Below, piece after piece: positions 1 through 7,696 of a stretch of DNA of 64,000 nt (position 1 is the first letter of the stretch; every line of letters begins with the position of its first letter). The DNA lies in assembly GCA_903903635.1 (NCBI GenBank), contig CAIUZK010000172.1, positions 21,993 to 85,992 on the forward strand, in the 5' to 3' direction. The position numbers and the translations under genes were made by a program. Under the pieces are notes generated by a model, which was not told where the DNA came from, did no database searches, and worked only from the letters and a program-made list of their open reading frames with translations. The stretch is from an uncultured Bacteroidota bacterium. GTDB lineage: Bacteria; Bacteroidota; Bacteroidia; Chitinophagales; Chitinophagaceae.

Positions 1-18
1 AAAAAAGAAAACAGCGCT

Positions 19-933
19 ATGTCCCAGGACTTAAAAACAATAACAATTATTGGCTCAGGTACTATGGGAAATGGTATCAGTCACGTTTTCGCACAGTGTG
101 GATTCACAGTGCACATGATGGATATTAACCAGGTTGCATTGAATAAAGCCATAGCAACAATTGGTAAAAACATGGATCGCCAGGTAACTAAAGGATCTCT
201 GAGCGAAGAAGCAAAGCAGGCAGCAATGGGCAGGATTACTACCTATACCGAAATGGCTGAAGCTGTGGCTGATGCGGATCTTGTAGTTGAGGCTGCAACA
301 GAAAACATTGAGTTGAAGCTGAATATATTCCGCCAGCTTGATGAGCATTGTCCTCCGCATTGTATCCTTGCATCCAATACATCTTCTATCTCGCTGACAC
401 GCATTGCCTCAGTTACCAAACGTCCGGGAAAAGTGATCGGTATGCATTTCATGAATCCGGTACCGGTTATGAGACTGGTGGAGATCATTAACGGCTATGG
501 TACAGACAGAGTAGTAACAGAGGCTATTGTAAAATTATCTGAGCAGTTAGGAAAAGTTCCTTGTGTAGTTAATGACTATCCTGGTTTCATTTCTAACCGT
601 ATTCTTATGCCTTTAATCAATGAGGCTGTTCTGGCTTTGCAGGAAGGTGTTGCCGGCATTGAAGAAATTGATACCATTATGAAGCTGGGTATGGCTCATC
701 CGATGGGACCATTGCAACTTGCTGACTTTATTGGTCTGGATACCTGCTACTCTATCATGCATGTGTTGCACATGGGCTTTGGTAATCAGAAATATGCTCC
801 GGCTACCTTGCTGGCCAATATGGTACAGGCAGGCTACCTTGGTGTAAAATCGGGCGAAGGGTTTTACAAATACACACCGGGCAGCAAAGAACTGGTGGTG
901 AGCGACAGGTTTGTGAGCAAGAAATGGAAATAG
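19..933 (+). CDS. hbd: 3-hydroxybutyryl-CoA dehydrogenase
   Basis: Cytoplasmic NAD(P)-dependent oxidoreductase interconverting acetoacetyl-CoA and 3-hydroxybutyryl-CoA, in short-chain acyl-CoA or fatty-acid metabolism. The 304-residue length is typical of the single-domain-pair bacterial enzyme. The N-terminal Rossmann motif is G12-S-G14-T-M-G17. The catalytic set expected for the family is visible: Ser122 in SNTSS, His143 in HFMNPVP, Glu155 and Asn193 before PGFISNR. The C-terminal dimerisation domain ends in the usual SGEGFYKY. The ATG at 19 fits the family N-terminus. A thiolase for the neighbouring step lies at 4292-5497 on the other strand. A strong terminator follows at 957. Substrate chain length cannot be settled from sequence. 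Confidence 0.95.
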   Translation: MSQDLKTITIIGSGTMGNGISHVFAQCGFTVHMMDINQVALNKAIATIGKNMDRQVTKGSLSEEAKQAAMGRITTYTEMAEAVADADLVVEAATENIELKLNIFRQLDEHCPPHCILASNTSSISLTRIASVTKRPGKVIGMHFMNPVPVMRLVEIINGYGTDRVVTEAIVKLSEQLGKVPCVVNDYPGFISNRILMPLINEAVLALQEGVAGIEEIDTIMKLGMAHPMGPLQLADFIGLDTCYSIMHVLHMGFGNQKYAPATLLANMVQAGYLGVKSGEGFYKYTPGSKELVVSDRFVSKKWK

Positions 934-956
934 TAATATTTGTGATAAAATTTAGC

Positions 957-984
957 AACCCCGGTCTTTCAGGCCGGGGTTTTT
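957..984 (+). terminator. Rho-independent terminator after hbd
   Basis: The stem AACCCCGG/CCGGGGTT is followed by a short T run, 24 bases after the hbd stop codon. It separates hbd from the rdgB promoter. Confidence 0.85.
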
Positions 985-999
985 AGTGAAAAGGAGTAG

Positions 1000-1007
1000 T
1001 AAATTTG
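1000..1007 (+). promoter_or_regulatory. -7 element of the rdgB promoter
   Basis: TAAATTTG matches the Bacteroidota -7 consensus TAnnTTTG. It sits only five bases before the rdgB ATG, so the transcript would be leaderless or nearly so. No clear -33 TTTG was seen. Confidence 0.5.
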
Positions 1008-1011
1008 CATC

Positions 1012-1593
1012 ATGCAGCAATTAGTAATCGCTTCAAACAATACCGGGAAAATAAGGGAGATCAGATCTTTGATAGAAAGCATTGAATTGCTGTCGCTGAA
1101 TGATATTGGGTTTACTGATGAAATAGCAGAGCCTTTCCATACCTTCGAGGAGAATGCATTAGCCAAGGCTTCGGCTATTTATCAGTTCTGCGGAAAAAAT
1201 GTTTTTGCCGATGACAGCGGTTTATGCGTAAATTCACTAAACGGTGCGCCGGGTGTTGATAGCGCTCATTATTCAGGTGAGCGGAATGATGAAAAAAACC
1301 TGCAGAAAGTTCTGAAGGAACTGGAACATTCGGAGGACAGAAGCGCGTTTTACAAGGCTGTTATCTGTCTTATCTGGGGAGGCGAGGTTTATTATTTTGA
1401 GGGTATATGCGATGGCGTGCTAATAAAGGAGAAGATCGGTGAAGAAGGTTTTGGATATGATCCTGTATTTATTCCGGCAGGGTATGATAAAACCTTTGGC
1501 GAATTGCCTTTGAGCATTAAAAATGAGCTAAGCCATAGGGGTAAGGCTGTGAGGCAAATGATTGCTTTTTTGGAGTCGGAGTTAGCCGGGTAA
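1012..1593 (+). CDS. rdgB: non-canonical purine NTP pyrophosphatase (RdgB/HAM1)
   Basis: House-cleaning pyrophosphatase that hydrolyses dITP, ITP and XTP to the monophosphate and keeps deaminated purines out of nucleic acids. The 193-residue length is normal. The family signatures appear in order: SNNTGKIREI at 8-17 (nucleotide binding), DDSG at 67-70 (metal and catalysis), FGYDP at 147-151 and SHRGKA at 174-179 (base recognition). It starts at the only sensible ATG, just after a -7 element. The next gene begins about 80 bases downstream on the same strand and may be co-transcribed. Confidence 0.95.
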   Translation: MQQLVIASNNTGKIREIRSLIESIELLSLNDIGFTDEIAEPFHTFEENALAKASAIYQFCGKNVFADDSGLCVNSLNGAPGVDSAHYSGERNDEKNLQKVLKELEHSEDRSAFYKAVICLIWGGEVYYFEGICDGVLIKEKIGEEGFGYDPVFIPAGYDKTFGELPLSIKNELSHRGKAVRQMIAFLESELAG

Positions 1594-1671
1594 ATAAATT
1601 GATCTTTGTAAGAAAGGATAAAAACAACATTGCTGATGCGAAATTTGTTATTCAGCAATAAATATTCAGCG

Positions 1672-2670
1672 ATGAAATTTTCGATAGGTGACCTGATATT
1701 ATTGAAGCGGACCGGAGAGGAAGGTCATGTAACTGCATTCATCAATCAGCAGATGCTGGAGGTGGAAGTGAGCGGAGTTTCTTTTCCCGTGCATCTGGAC
1801 GATATAGATCACCCTTATCTCAAGTGGTTTACAGATAAAAACAGGAAGAAGAAAACATCATTGCCAGAGCAACTGCCGATTGAAAAAATAAAGGAGCGCC
1901 AACAGCGTCTTGCCAAGGGGGCTTACCTCTCTTTTATGCCGGTGTATAAAATAGATGAGATGGAAGAGGTGGTAGATGTACTTAAAGTATACCTGCTCAA
2001 TGAAATGCCTGTTCCGGTAAAATTCGTGTATGATGTTCAACTCGCCAACAAAAGCGAATTCAGACATGAGGGAACTTTACATCCATTTGGAAATATTTAC
2101 CTGCACAGTATCAGTTATCAGGACATGGGAGACCAGCCAAGGTTTCACTGGCAGTTGGCTGATACGTCAAATGACAAAATGGGAATTGAGGATGGGATAG
2201 TGCGCATCAGGCCATCCAAACTTTTTGAGCACATCAGTCAGTTGCAGCAAAACGGGGAAGCTACCTTCAGTTATTTGCTGATTGAGGATTTTGTTCCAAA
2301 GAAGAAGAAAGAGTTACCACCGGTTTATGAACCTCAAAATAAAGCACAGGGGTTTCCGCTGGTTACCAAAAAGAATATCGAAGCAGCAAAATATGAAGTT
2401 GACCTTCATATTGAGCAGTTGATGCCTGATAAAAAAGGGCTTTCAAATGTTGAGATTGTGCGCATACAGATCGAGACGTTCATGCATTACCTGCAACTGG
2501 CTATAGTGCATCATCAGGAGCGCATGATAGTAATACATGGTTTGGGTAAAGGGCATCTGCGCGAAGAGGTGCATGCCATCCTTAAGCAAACCAAAGAAGT
2601 AGGCCGTTTCAGGAATGAATGGAGTGGTAAATATGGTTTTGGCGCTACGGAGATTTTTTTCAGATATTAA
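1672..2670 (+). CDS. DUF2027 / Smr-domain protein
   Basis: A 332-residue cytoplasmic protein seen in many Bacteroidota. The N-terminus (MKFSIGDLILLKRTGEEGHV) is a small beta domain resembling the one in MutS2-like proteins, followed by a DUF2027-like central region. The last ~80 residues form a Smr domain, with VDLHIEQL (the LDxH-type motif) and HGLGKGHLR (the HGxGxGxLR nuclease/nucleic-acid motif). Smr domains cut or bind branched DNA or RNA, and the role here is unknown. The start at 1672 is chosen because family members begin at this motif. An in-frame ATG at 1636 and a TTG at 1630 would add residues that are unlike the family. Confidence 0.85.
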   Translation: MKFSIGDLILLKRTGEEGHVTAFINQQMLEVEVSGVSFPVHLDDIDHPYLKWFTDKNRKKKTSLPEQLPIEKIKERQQRLAKGAYLSFMPVYKIDEMEEVVDVLKVYLLNEMPVPVKFVYDVQLANKSEFRHEGTLHPFGNIYLHSISYQDMGDQPRFHWQLADTSNDKMGIEDGIVRIRPSKLFEHISQLQQNGEATFSYLLIEDFVPKKKKELPPVYEPQNKAQGFPLVTKKNIEAAKYEVDLHIEQLMPDKKGLSNVEIVRIQIETFMHYLQLAIVHHQERMIVIHGLGKGHLREEVHAILKQTKEVGRFRNEWSGKYGFGATEIFFRY

Positions 2671-2751
2671 TACCGAATTCTCCGGTAATTATTATTTGAA
2701 AATTGCAGTTATGGAATAACAATTTAATGACTTTAGTTGATTTCCTTTCCA

Positions 2752-2759
2752 TATATTTG
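2752..2759 (+). promoter_or_regulatory. -7 element upstream of the C10 protease
   Basis: TATATTTG fits TAnnTTTG and lies 21 bases before the GTG start. The nearest TTG is only 12 bases upstream, so no well-spaced -33 box is claimed. Confidence 0.5.
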
Positions 2760-2779
2760 CGCACAAAAATTATTTAAAG

Positions 2780-4204
2780 GTGAGGATATTTTCAGGATTA
2801 GTGCTATTTGTTCTGTCTTTTCAGTTGTGTGCTGCAAAGTCTGTTGATGAAAAAACCGCCAAAGTTATCGCATCAAATTTTTGCAAAACAGAGGGTGTTG
2901 CCATTGATAATTCAGGTCTTTCAATGGTGTGGGCTGCAACCGCTCAATTAGCTTCAGCAACTGTTACCGACTTTTATGTTTTCAATACAGGTGCAAATGG
3001 GTTTGTGATCATTTCGGGTGATGACAATGTTGAACCAGTACTTGCATTTTCAACAGAATCATCTTTAAGGGCAGATTATTTACCTGATAATATAAAATCC
3101 TGGTTAGAGAATTACAAGAATCAGATCAATTATGTTATTGCAAATAATATCTCCGGTAACCAGGTTGTGAGGCAGAAATGGAATGATCTGCAGGTAACAT
3201 CATCAAATACATTGGCTAAAACCACAACTGCATCCGTTGTATATCCTTTGATGAAAACTATGTGGAACCAGGAGCCCTATTATAATTTCATGTGCCCTTA
3301 TGATTATGCAGCTTCGGCAAATGCCGTAACCGGATGCGTAGCTACTGCTATGGCACAAGTAATGAAGTACTGGAACTGGCCTAAAAAGGGTGTTGGTTCT
3401 AATTCTTATTCAGATGGTTCTTTCGGGGTGCTCAGCGCTGATTTCGGACATACTACTTATCATTGGGATTCAATGCCGATGCTGGTGGGATATAATAATG
3501 TAGCAGTTGGTACCCTGATGTACCATGCCGGGGTGAGTGTAAATATGTCTTATGGCGTTGCCGGTAGCGGCGCTTTTGTAGTCTCGGCTATGAGCCCGAT
3601 ATTGAATTGTGCCCAATATGCATTACCTACCTATTTCAGTTATAAATCATCATTGCAGGGATTGCTGAGAAATAGTTACTCCGATTCAGATTGGGTTCAT
3701 ATGCTCAAGGATGAATTGAATGCGAAGAGGCCGGTAATATACTCAGGTTATGGCCCGGGTGGCGGACATTGTTTTGTGACGGATGGCTATATTACTTACA
3801 ATCGTTTCCATTTCAACTGGGGTTGGGGCGCTTATGGCGACGGTTACTATATTGTAGAGAACCTGGCGCCGGGTAATGAAACATTTAACGACCAGCAGAC
3901 TGTTATTGTGGGCATTATGCCTGATAGCTCGGTAGTGGCAGGTGTCAATGAAATTTCTGCAAACAATAACATTCTTATTTATCCAAATCCGGCAAGTGAT
4001 GTAGTGAATATTGACCTGAGTGGTGTGCGTGCAACAAAGATCAGACTGCTTGATGCTGAAGGCCGGGAAGTTATGACACAAACGCCCTCAGTTAATGCAA
4101 AGGTTGAAACAATTAATTGTAGCGGGTTTTCGGATGGTATTTATTTTGTTGAACTGCTAACAGAGGGTGGTCTCATCTCTTCAAAACTTGTAATAGCCAG
4201 ATAG
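2780..4204 (+). CDS. secreted C10-family cysteine peptidase with T9SS sorting domain
   Basis: Streptopain/Spi-type cysteine protease exported to the cell surface. Residues 1-19 form a signal peptide, followed by a pro-region of about 150 residues (Spi_C10 type). The catalytic Cys is C186 in TGCVATAMAQ, the catalytic His is H330 in GGGHCFVTDGY, and the supporting NWGW follows at 346-349. The last ~75 residues are a type A T9SS C-terminal domain (IYPNPASDVVNI through GIYFVELLTEGG), so the protein is expected to cross the outer membrane by T9SS and be cleaved or anchored there. The start is GTG at 2780, as no ATG precedes the signal peptide. It is a single-gene unit with its own promoter and terminator. 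Confidence 0.92.
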   Translation: MRIFSGLVLFVLSFQLCAAKSVDEKTAKVIASNFCKTEGVAIDNSGLSMVWAATAQLASATVTDFYVFNTGANGFVIISGDDNVEPVLAFSTESSLRADYLPDNIKSWLENYKNQINYVIANNISGNQVVRQKWNDLQVTSSNTLAKTTTASVVYPLMKTMWNQEPYYNFMCPYDYAASANAVTGCVATAMAQVMKYWNWPKKGVGSNSYSDGSFGVLSADFGHTTYHWDSMPMLVGYNNVAVGTLMYHAGVSVNMSYGVAGSGAFVVSAMSPILNCAQYALPTYFSYKSSLQGLLRNSYSDSDWVHMLKDELNAKRPVIYSGYGPGGGHCFVTDGYITYNRFHFNWGWGAYGDGYYIVENLAPGNETFNDQQTVIVGIMPDSSVVAGVNEISANNNILIYPNPASDVVNIDLSGVRATKIRLLDAEGREVMTQTPSVNAKVETINCSGFSDGIYFVELLTEGGLISSKLVIAR

Positions 4205-4228
4205 TTTCTGCAGTATGACGTTATTTAA

Positions 4229-4265
4229 TTGTGCCATTTCTATGAAGAAATGGCACAACTTTTTT
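4229..4265. terminator. bidirectional terminator between convergent genes
   Basis: A perfect 13-bp stem TTGTGCCATTTCT/AGAAATGGCACAA with loop ATGA, then CTTTTTT. It serves the protease from the left and could stop thiolase transcription from the right. Confidence 0.85.
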
Positions 4266-4291
4266 CAGTTAGTAGGAATGTCTTATAATCC

Positions 4292-5497
4292 CTAAACCCG
4301 CTCAATAATCACTGCATAACCTTGACCAAGCCCAACACACATTGTAGCCAGTGCATAGCGTTTCCCGGTCTTTTGTAGTTCCAAAGCTGCTGAATAGATG
4401 ATTCGAGCGCCTGACATACCTAAAGGATGCCCGATAGCAATCGCTCCGCCATTAGGATTAATGCGGGGATCATTATCAGCAAGACCCAGTTCGCGTATGC
4501 AGGCCAGGCTTTGCGCTGCGAAGGCTTCGTTAAGCTCAAAAATGTCTATATCGTTTAATGTCAGGCCTGCTTTGCTCAAAGCTTTTTTTGTGGCGGTTAC
4601 AGGGCCGATTCCCATTATGCGAGGTTCAACGCCGGTTACAGCCGAACTAACGATTCTGGCTTTTGGGGTAACGTTATATGTTTTTAAAGCTTCCCCAGAA
4701 AGCAGAAGCATAGCAGCCGCGCCATCATTTAATCCGGATGCATTACCTGCTGTAACAGTACCGGTTTTGATGAAAGAAGGTTTTAGCTGTCCCAGTTTTT
4801 CTACTGTAGTAGTTGGTTTTAAGAATTCATCTTTAGACACAATAGTTGGCTCACCCTTCTTCTGGGCAAACTCAACCGGAGTTATCTCTTCTGCCAGTCG
4901 ACCTGATTGCTGGGCTAAGGCTGCTTTCATCTGAGAATTGTAGGCAAACAGATCCTGATCTTCCCTGCTGATATTGTGAATCTGAGCCAGGTTTTCGGCA
5001 GTTACACCCATGGAATCAGTTCCGTATAGTTCATGCATTTTAGGATTAATGAATCTCCAGCCAAAACTGGAGTCGTGCATCTGGGCATCCTGTCCAAAGG
5101 GCTGAGAAGTTTTGGATATTACCCAGGGGCCACGGGTCATGTTTTCAACACCTCCAGCCAGAAAAATATCACCATCGTTATTCCTGATCGCCCTGGCTGC
5201 ATGTATCACTGCCGACATACCTGAAGCGCAAAGCCTGTTTACAGTTTCGCCGGGAACACTCCAGGGAACGCCTGCCAGCAATAATGCCATCCTTGCTACA
5301 TTACGGTTATCCTCACCGGCCTGGTTGGCGCAACCAAAAATAACATCGTCAATTGCGCTATCAGGAACAGCGGGGTTTCTTTCCACCAGTTTACGGATTA
5401 CCAGGGCTGCAAGATCATCAGTGCGGATGCCAGATAAGGCTCCTCTGAAATTACCAATTGGAGTACGGATACCATCTACTATGTATGCTTCTTTCAT
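4292..5497 (-). CDS. acetyl-CoA C-acyltransferase (thiolase)
   Basis: Thiolase II family enzyme of 401 residues that cleaves 3-ketoacyl-CoA with CoA in beta-oxidation, or condenses two acetyl-CoA. The acyl-accepting cysteine is C90 in NRLCASGMSA. The C-terminal catalytic blocks are NEAFAAQ, GGAIAIGHPLGMSGAR (catalytic His) and the second cysteine in MCVGLGQG. PAL-type N-terminus EAYIVDGIRTPIG is typical of FadA/PcaF-like proteins. With hbd at the start of the window it supplies adjacent steps of acyl-CoA turnover, but the two are on opposite strands and not an operon. Substrate range (acetoacetyl-CoA or longer) is not decidable here. Confidence 0.95.
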   Translation of the reverse strand: MKEAYIVDGIRTPIGNFRGALSGIRTDDLAALVIRKLVERNPAVPDSAIDDVIFGCANQAGEDNRNVARMALLLAGVPWSVPGETVNRLCASGMSAVIHAARAIRNNDGDIFLAGGVENMTRGPWVISKTSQPFGQDAQMHDSSFGWRFINPKMHELYGTDSMGVTAENLAQIHNISREDQDLFAYNSQMKAALAQQSGRLAEEITPVEFAQKKGEPTIVSKDEFLKPTTTVEKLGQLKPSFIKTGTVTAGNASGLNDGAAAMLLLSGEALKTYNVTPKARIVSSAVTGVEPRIMGIGPVTATKKALSKAGLTLNDIDIFELNEAFAAQSLACIRELGLADNDPRINPNGGAIAIGHPLGMSGARIIYSAALELQKTGKRYALATMCVGLGQGYAVIIERV

Positions 5498-5640
5498 TAC
5501 CAGTCAAGATTAAAGTTTAATACCGTAAGTTGTTTTATCTTATTTTTTAAAAAGGTAAAAACCTATGCGTTGAAAAAGGGTATTACTAACCGGTGCAAAG
5601 GTATAAAATTGAAATGGAAAAGGTCGGCTGTAAAAAGGAA

Positions 5641-6342
5641 TTATCCTTCGAGGTGAATAGAAATAACGATCATACGGGTGTAAAGTGTTTGTACGGCGTT
5701 AGTGAGTTGCAGGCCATGATCGGGATAGAGCTGGTTGGTAAGGCCCTGACTTAATTTGATTTCAGGGGAGAAAATAAAATTAGGATTGAAGAACTCAAAT
5801 CCCACGCCAATCTCATACCCGAAATCAACCGGACTGACTTTCAGGAATTCGTCTGGTCTATGCGATCTGGCGTTGGCGGCAAGGTCGTAGTCAAATTTAG
5901 CTCCGGCCAGGCCATAAAAGCGAAAATTCTTAATGCGGTCACTTTTAAACTTGAGCTGCAGGGGCAGGTGCATATAGATTGCCTCAATGTTCTTACTTAC
6001 AGCACTGTCTTTAAATGTATTACCATATACGTAAGAAATCGTTTTTTCAGCAAAAGCCAATGAAGGGATAAAGCGAAGGTCAATAAAATTTGTAAGTTTC
6101 AGGTTGCCAACGAGGCCTAAATTGAAACCGGGCTGCCAGTTGGGTTGAATCCGTTTAAATGTATCGGTTGTAGCAAAAGCCTGGGTATAGTTGATCTGGT
6201 AAACTGAAAAGTTGAGTCCGAAAGTAATACCAAAATAATAAGGTTTATCATCGTGGTCGGGCATATTAAGCAGCGGTCGTTGAGCAAAAACGTTTAACGT
6301 TGATACGATCAAAAAAACAAGTAAAATACCGCATTTACGCAT
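5641..6342 (-). CDS. outer membrane beta-barrel protein (PorT-like)
   Basis: A 233-residue envelope protein with signal peptide MRKCGILLVFLIVSTLNVFAQ. The mature part is a chain of alternating amphipathic strands (YYFGITFGLNFSVYQINY, PGFNLGLVGNLKLTNFIDLRF and others) that ends with a short charged tail, as in the outer membrane beta-barrel/PorT family. PorT is a T9SS component in Porphyromonas gingivalis, and this length and the N-terminal 'DHDDKPYYFGITFG' block are close to that family. Whether this is the functional PorT or a relative needs a profile search. The ~140 bp between it and the thiolase gene hold nothing recognised. Confidence 0.8.
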   Translation of the reverse strand: MRKCGILLVFLIVSTLNVFAQRPLLNMPDHDDKPYYFGITFGLNFSVYQINYTQAFATTDTFKRIQPNWQPGFNLGLVGNLKLTNFIDLRFIPSLAFAEKTISYVYGNTFKDSAVSKNIEAIYMHLPLQLKFKSDRIKNFRFYGLAGAKFDYDLAANARSHRPDEFLKVSPVDFGYEIGVGFEFFNPNFIFSPEIKLSQGLTNQLYPDHGLQLTNAVQTLYTRMIVISIHLEG

Positions 6343-6583
6343 GAATCTGTAGTTGAAAGCTATTTAACGTAAAATGCGAAGATACAGTATGTACGTTGTA
6401 ATGGAAATTGAATGTCAATATGATAAAACAATAATTTTGAAAAAAAAGTTACAATTTGGTAACAAGTATTCCCTAAATTTGTTCTGTTCCGGAAATATCC
6501 GGACCATTCTACAGCAATATATTACTACAGATGGATATTGTCAATATCCGGATTAAAATATTTCTCTAACACCGTGCAAGCAT

Positions 6584-6607
6584 TCAGCCCTGTTAATTCA
6601 GGGCTGA
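6584..6607. terminator. orphan hairpin in the intergenic region
   Basis: Perfect 9-bp inverted repeat TCAGCCCTG/CAGGGCTGA, loop TTAATT. There is no gene immediately upstream on either strand, so it may mark the end of an unannotated short transcript or a decayed gene. Confidence 0.5.
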
Positions 6608-6777
6608 TTTGTTTAATGGAAACAGACTTTTTATTTTGTGAGTATATTCTGAAAATTGGATCTAATAATAAAATATACGAAAGTATATTATTTTTATCAA
6701 TGCAGTATTGTAGTCTTTGAAAAATCAGCCTGCACAAACATGGAGCAACCCGATTTTGTATAATTATTACTACATCA

Positions 6778-6810
6778 TTGATTATTTTTCGGTCTAAAGG
6801 TTATCTTTGA
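6778..6810 (+). promoter_or_regulatory. Bacteroidota-type promoter of the EGF-like lipoprotein gene
   Basis: -33 TTG at 6778-6780, a 22-base spacer and a -7 TATCTTTG at 6803-6810. The start codon lies 39 bases downstream. Confidence 0.65.
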
Positions 6811-6848
6811 TAAAACATTTGGTATTTTAGCCGCTCTAAATTCAGTTT

Positions 6849-7349
6849 ATGAAAAAATTACGTACAATAATGCTCGCAGCGATTTTTACATTGTCTGCAT
6901 TTTCTCTGGTTATTTATACATCCTGCAATAAAAATAAATGCAACAATGTTATTTGCCTCAACCTTGGAGTTTGCGATGGCGGCAAATGCATCTGTCCTAC
7001 CGGGTTTGAAGGTAATCGTTGTCAGACACTGTCAAGAGATAAATTTATATTCACTTATAATGGTCATGATAGTTGCACCGGGCCACACTATAGTAATTAC
7101 GAAATTCATATGCTGGCGGTATTAAATGATTCGGTTGAGATGAATATGAAGAATTTTTTGGGTAATTATCAAGATAGCGCAACCTGCACAATCCAGTCAA
7201 CCGATTCTTTTACGTTCATCGGTAGCAACAATAGTACAACTTACACCGGTTGGGGAAAATTAAGTAATGACAGTCTTTGGTTGGTATACCATGTTATGCA
7301 TGATACAACATCTTACGATTGTAAGTATTTTGGTCAAAGCCTCAGATGA
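6849..7349 (+). CDS. small lipoprotein with EGF-like domain
   Basis: A 166-residue lipoprotein. The signal peptide ends in the lipobox IYTSC (Cys about residue 26). Six cysteines follow in EGF order: CNNVICLNLGVC, CIC, GFEGNRC (residues 31-59). The remaining ~105 residues form a beta-rich domain with C..C pairs and no recognised family. Such proteins are common, uncharacterised Bacteroidota surface lipoproteins that may bind protein or calcium. It is a single-gene unit with its own promoter and terminator. Confidence 0.85.
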   Translation: MKKLRTIMLAAIFTLSAFSLVIYTSCNKNKCNNVICLNLGVCDGGKCICPTGFEGNRCQTLSRDKFIFTYNGHDSCTGPHYSNYEIHMLAVLNDSVEMNMKNFLGNYQDSATCTIQSTDSFTFIGSNNSTTYTGWGKLSNDSLWLVYHVMHDTTSYDCKYFGQSLR

Positions 7350-7375
7350 TAAAAAATATTATAATATATAAATTG

Positions 7376-7401
7376 ATACCGCCGGATGGCGGTATTTTTT
7401 T
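7376..7401 (+). terminator. terminator after the EGF-like lipoprotein
   Basis: Stem ATACCGCC/GGCGGTAT, loop GGAT, T7 tail. Confidence 0.85.
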
Positions 7402-7696
7402 GCCAGGTTTCAAACGTATGGTTCCCCAAAATGAAACACACTAAAGGTGGGTTTTTCATTTTTGAAGGTATTTTTTGCCGTATAGGCTGTTTTTTTGATA
7501 TTTTATAATACAGTTGTGGTTATTTTTAAAAAAATTATTACCTTTAGAACTATGTTAATGTAAATCCAAAAATTTCTTTTTTCGGAAAGCGATTTTTGTA
7601 TCGATGTTGTTATGTTCGTGATTGCAACAAAATAATTTTAGAGACTACACAGTAATTAATTAAGCTAATAATAAAGCAGTAATTAAATTTTTGAAA
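7402..7696 (+). promoter_or_regulatory. long leader and promoter of the giant adhesin gene
   Basis: About 295 bases without a gene. A promoter candidate has -33 TTG at 7514-7516, 22 bases of spacer and -7 TACCTTTA at 7539-7546, one base off consensus. This gives a 5' leader of about 145 bases, long for this genome. No riboswitch fold was recognised in it. Confidence 0.45.

Larger units (their letters stand above)
6343..6848. other. divergent intergenic region, 506 bp
   Basis: A gap between the minus-strand barrel gene and the plus-strand EGF-like lipoprotein gene. It is AT-rich. It contains a hairpin at 6584-6607 and the promoter of the lipoprotein gene near its right end. The short open frames in it show no family features and are not called. 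Confidence 0.6.
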